8,666 nt of DNA from Flavobacteriales bacterium UBA3364. Its GTDB lineage: Bacteria > Bacteroidota > Bacteroidia > Flavobacteriales_F > PHOS-HE28. Position numbers and translations under genes: made by a program. The number at the start of each line of letters is the position of its first letter. Position 1 is the first letter of the stretch. Of this stretch, positions 6,219-8,666 are shown piece after piece. The notes under the pieces were generated by a model. It was given only the letters and a program-made list of their open reading frames with translations. It was not told the DNA's origin and did no database searches. The stretch covers positions 1 through 8,666 of the forward strand of contig DEQO01000159.1 in NCBI GenBank assembly GCA_002360495.1. The letters are read 5' to 3'.

Positions 6219-8015
6219 TCAGTGGATCACCAGGTCGAACGGCATTCGCGCCTGGATGCCCGTCAGCTCCTTCGCTTCACGCACTTTGCGGTACTGGTCC
6301 AACAGCTGCATGTCCTCGCCCAATAACTCGGTGGCCACCCACATGCGGGCCTGTCCGTTCAGGTCGGCGACGATCTGCTCAAGGAGGTCCTTCTGCTCAG
6401 GAAGTTCCACGCGCTTATAGTCGGTGAGGTCGGCCATTTTCGCCGCTGCGGCAATGGCATCCTCCAGGCCCCCCAATTCATCCACCAGCCCGATGCGCTT
6501 GGCATCCACACCGGTCCAGACACGGCCCTGTCCGATGCTGTCCACTTGGGCTGTGGTCATCTTGCGTCCTTCGGCAACGCGCTCCTTGAATCCGGTGTAG
6601 AACTCGTCCACGTAGCCTTGGATGATCGTCTTTTCGTGCTCCGTCAGTGGGCGGCTCACGGTCATCATGTCCGCGTATTGGTGCGTCTTCTCACCATCGA
6701 ACGTGATGCCCAGTTTGTTCTTGAAGAAGCCCTGCATGTTCGGGATGATGCCGAACACACCGATCGAACCGGTGATGGTCGAAGGCTCCGCGAAGATCTT
6801 CGTCGCCGGTGCGCTGATGTAGTAACCACCGGAAGCGGCCACATCGCCCATGCTCACCACCACGGGTTTCACCTTCTTCGCCAGGTCCACCTCGCGCCAG
6901 ATCACATCGCTGGCCAGGCCGCTTCCGCCGGGACTGTTCACGCGCAATACGATGGCTTTGATGGTGCTGTCCTCCCGTGCCCCGCGGATCGCAGCGGAGA
7001 GGTCGGTACTACCGATCGTTCCATCCTCGCTTTCGCCGGAAGCGATGCCCCCTTCGGCATAGATCACGGCCAGCTTGCCCTTGTTTTCACCGCCCTTTTC
7101 GTAGTCCGGGGTGAAGGAGCGCGCGTAGGTACCCAGTTCGGCCAGTTCCAGTTCCTTGTCCGCCTCGATACCCATCTTCTCACGCAGGATGTCGAGCACC
7201 TCGTCGCGGTACTTCAGGCCGTCCACCATGCCGAGTTCCAGTGCGGCCTCCGCATTGCGCACCATCAGGCTATCAGCGATCAGGTTCAGGCGTGCCTTGT
7301 CCAGTTTGCGGCTCTCGGACACCGCGGTGAGGTGTTCTTCCCAAAGTCCGCTCATGAGCACACGGTTCTGCTCGCGGTTCGCATCGCTCATATGGTCTTC
7401 GGTGAACACTTCGCCGAAGCTCTTGAACTTGTTGTTGCTGCCACGGATGAACTGGACATCGATATCGAGCTTCTCGAAGAGACCTTTGAAGAACATGTAT
7501 TCGCTGTGCAGGCCATGGTAGGCCAGATCCCCCTTGGGTTGCAGATAGATGGCATCCGCAGCGGTGGCGACATAATAGGTGCCTTGCGAGTAAGTGTCGC
7601 TGTAGGCCACCACGGGCTTGCCACTGTCCTTCTTGAACTGGGCGATCTTGCCGTGGATCTCCTTCATCGTGGCGAAGCCGGCCTGCATATCCGTCAGGTC
7701 AAGGAAGATCCCTTCGATGTGGTCATCGGTCTTTGCATGGTCCAGGGTGGCCAGCAAGGTGTTCAGCCCGATCTTGTTCGCATCGCGGAACGGACCGAAA
7801 TTCAGCATGAACTGGTCTTTGCTTCCCCGGTCGGTGAACTCCTGGTCCAGGCGCAAATGGAGGATGGTGCCATCCTTCACCTTTGTGGGTTGGCCTTCCA
7901 TGGCGAAGCTGGATCCCAAGGCAGCAAGGGAACCGATGAAGAGCATGATCAGCACAGCGCCGATCAGGAAGGTGCCCACCATGGAGGCGAGCATGAACTT
8001 GAGGAATTGTCTCAT
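6219..8015 (-). CDS. sppA: Signal peptide peptidase SppA, 67K type (S49 family)
   Basis: Membrane-anchored serine protease that degrades signal peptides left in the membrane after secretion. It has 598 residues, close to the long two-domain form (E. coli SppA is 618). One N-terminal transmembrane segment lies at about 9-34. An N-terminal S49-like domain (about 85-270) contains NKFKSFGE (195-202), with Lys198 matching the catalytic general-base lysine. A C-terminal S49 domain (about 313-525) contains LRVNSPGG (357-364) and AASGGYYISAP (393-403), with Ser395 as nucleophile, then GSIGVFG (416-422). Both catalytic residues are present, so it should be active, with the soluble part outside the cytoplasm. 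The ATG at 8015 is the natural start, placing the membrane anchor at the N-terminus. It is transcribed alone, divergent from folK and convergent with DUF2797. Confidence 0.95.
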   Translation of the reverse strand: MRQFLKFMLASMVGTFLIGAVLIMLFIGSLAALGSSFAMEGQPTKVKDGTILHLRLDQEFTDRGSKDQFMLNFGPFRDANKIGLNTLLATLDHAKTDDHIEGIFLDLTDMQAGFATMKEIHGKIAQFKKDSGKPVVAYSDTYSQGTYYVATAADAIYLQPKGDLAYHGLHSEYMFFKGLFEKLDIDVQFIRGSNNKFKSFGEVFTEDHMSDANREQNRVLMSGLWEEHLTAVSESRKLDKARLNLIADSLMVRNAEAALELGMVDGLKYRDEVLDILREKMGIEADKELELAELGTYARSFTPDYEKGGENKGKLAVIYAEGGIASGESEDGTIGSTDLSAAIRGAREDSTIKAIVLRVNSPGGSGLASDVIWREVDLAKKVKPVVVSMGDVAASGGYYISAPATKIFAEPSTITGSIGVFGIIPNMQGFFKNKLGITFDGEKTHQYADMMTVSRPLTEHEKTIIQGYVDEFYTGFKERVAEGRKMTTAQVDSIGQGRVWTGVDAKRIGLVDELGGLEDAIAAAAKMADLTDYKRVELPEQKDLLEQIVADLNGQARMWVATELLGEDMQLLDQYRKVREAKELTGIQARMPFDLVIH

Positions 8016-8036
8016 GGGGAGGTTTGTTTGCAGGGT

Positions 8037-8044
8037 CGAAACTA
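8037..8044 (-). promoter_or_regulatory. Possible -7 promoter element for sppA
   Basis: The minus strand reads TAGTTTCG, one mismatch from TAnnTTTG, 22 bases upstream of the sppA ATG; a transcription start near 8031 would give a short leader. No -33 TTG at the expected spacing is evident. The candidate upstream of the kinase at 2865 carries the same TTCG variant. Confidence 0.25.
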
Positions 8045-8115
8045 GACGGACACATCAGGGCCGTAGGGATGGAATACATGAACGGCCCCGCACCCGGATG
8101 GGAGGCCCGCGCGGA

Positions 8116-8123
8116 TAGCTTTG
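8116..8123 (+). promoter_or_regulatory. Exact TAnnTTTG element at the folK start
   Basis: TAGCTTTG matches the Bacteroidota -7 consensus exactly and lies just before the folK ATG at 8129. Transcription would begin about at 8128-8131, making the mRNA leaderless for the 8129 start, or giving a leader of about 15 bases if translation starts at the next ATG (8144). There is no TTG near -33, and one or two such 8-mers are expected by chance in both strands of a window this size. Confidence 0.3.
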
Positions 8124-8128
8124 CGCCG

Positions 8129-8599
8129 ATGGCGGGAACTGAAATGGTGCTGTTGCTGGGTGGGAACGTGGGTGACCCGGCCAGGGAATTGGACCGTGCA
8201 CAGGTGCTCATAGCGGAACGTATTGGAACGGTCGGGGCGCGTAGTCGGGACCATTGGACGGAACCATGGGGCTTCGCCGCACCGACGTTGTTCCTGAACC
8301 GGGCCTTGCTTGTGCGTACGGGCATGGACCCACGGCTCGCGATGGAGGAATGCCTGGCCATCGAACGAGCCATGGGCCGGGAGCGTCCCGGACAAGGTGG
8401 CCCGGTTTCGCGCAATATCGACATCGACATCCTCGCGATAGGAGCGTTGATCATCGATCTTCCCGGTCTCACCGTGCCGCATCCACGGCTGCACCTGCGC
8501 CGGTTCGCACTCGCGCCCCTGGCCGACGTGGCGCCGCAATGGGGCCATCCGATCCTGGGCCGCACAGCTCTGCAACTGCTGAACGAACTGCCTTCATGA
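8129..8599 (+). CDS. folK: 2-amino-4-hydroxy-6-hydroxymethyldihydropteridine pyrophosphokinase (HPPK, FolK)
   Basis: Cytosolic folate-pathway enzyme that transfers pyrophosphate from ATP to 6-hydroxymethyl-7,8-dihydropterin. It has 156 residues from the ATG at 8129, matching the family (E. coli 159). Motifs: LLLGGNVGD (8-16), the usual N-terminal LGSNxGD with Gly for Ser; WGF and FLN (47-57) of the pterin site; and SRNIDIDIL (94-102), in which Asp98 and Asp100 match the two Mg-binding aspartates and Arg95 the conserved arginine. The tryptophan preceding that arginine in E. coli HPPK is Pro92 here. LTVPHPRLHLRRFALAPL (114-131) is the typical C-terminal signature. The frame is open back to 8024, but the added residues do not resemble the family. 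The ATG at 8144 (MVLLLGGN) is an alternative start. Its TGA stop overlaps the next gene's ATG, indicating an operon. Confidence 0.93.
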   Translation: MAGTEMVLLLGGNVGDPARELDRAQVLIAERIGTVGARSRDHWTEPWGFAAPTLFLNRALLVRTGMDPRLAMEECLAIERAMGRERPGQGGPVSRNIDIDILAIGALIIDLPGLTVPHPRLHLRRFALAPLADVAPQWGHPILGRTALQLLNELPS

Positions 8600-8666
8600 G
8601 CCATCCGGGCTATTCCTACATCGCCATCGAGGGCCTGATCGGGGCAGGCAAGACCACCCTTGCCAA
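8596..8666 (+). CDS. Second deoxynucleoside kinase, 3'-truncated by window end
   Basis: Only the first 23 codons are visible. The start ATG shares an ATGA overlap with the folK stop, so translation is likely coupled to folK. The sequence YIAIEGLIGAGKTTLA (residues 8-23) is a P-loop of the deoxynucleoside kinase type, with the beta strand and IEG lead-in usual for that family. It differs from the first kinase's IAIAGNIGSGKTTL, so this would be a paralogue of a different subgroup, possibly with a different nucleoside preference. The folK-kinase arrangement is one I associate with Bacteroidota. A different P-loop kinase cannot be excluded from this fragment. Confidence 0.75.
   Translation, partial: MSHPGYSYIAIEGLIGAGKTTLA

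Noticed and set aside
6215..6230. GTGATC/GATCAC inverted repeat at the sppA stop
   Set aside because: It is only a 6-bp stem and largely coding (the last codons of SppA). The strong hairpin at 6169-6198 already explains termination.
6546..8045. 499-codon plus-strand open frame opposite sppA
   Set aside because: sppA on the other strand has both catalytic residues and full family length. The antisense product is His/Val-rich without motifs, a compositional shadow.
8024..8128. N-terminal extension of FolK to 8024
   Set aside because: The family begins a few residues before LGSNxGD. The extension has no homology signal and would occupy the divergent promoter region.

Overview
The window is about 60% G+C by eye and looks like chromosomal DNA of a GC-rich member of the Bacteroidota. 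The lineage call rests on three things. The proteins resemble families as they occur in that phylum: a GH3-type acyl adenylase, DUF2797, a deoxynucleoside kinase opening MHIAIAGNIG, 67K-type SppA, and FolK directly followed by a second deoxynucleoside kinase. Shine-Dalgarno sequences are absent or weak. A few upstream sequences resemble the Bacteroidota -7 promoter element (TAnnTTTG). A genus cannot be named from this sequence. There are no RNA genes, mobile elements, CRISPR arrays or phage genes; the content is housekeeping and envelope genes packed tightly together.

Layout: (1) 1-1985, plus strand: the C-terminal two thirds of a membrane pyrophosphatase ion pump (hppA) with an OmpA-type peptidoglycan-binding domain fused to its C-terminus. 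(2) 2003-2042: a perfect 18-bp hairpin terminator shared by two convergent units. (3) 2057-5227, minus strand, read right to left: GH3-family acyl adenylase, a secreted propeller-like protein of unknown function starting in a 1-base overlap with it, then a deoxynucleoside kinase with an unusual Ala/Lys/Pro-rich tail. (4) 5228-5298: a short divergent promoter region. (5) 5299-6093, plus strand: a DUF2797 protein with a zinc-ribbon-like Cys set. (6) 6169-6198: a second perfect bidirectional terminator. (7) 6219-8015, minus strand: sppA. (8) 8129-8666, plus strand: folK, then a second deoxynucleoside kinase starting in an ATGA overlap and cut by the window edge.

Functional themes: membrane energisation from pyrophosphate, deoxynucleoside salvage (two distinct kinases), folate synthesis, membrane proteolysis, and two conserved but functionally unassigned proteins. 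I found no defence system or obvious new multi-gene system. The points most worth a second look are the HppA-OmpA fusion, whose topology would place a wall-binding domain in the periplasm; the histone-H1-like tail on the first kinase; a 20-bp perfect palindrome over that kinase's start; and a GIY-YIG-like pattern in the DUF2797 protein.
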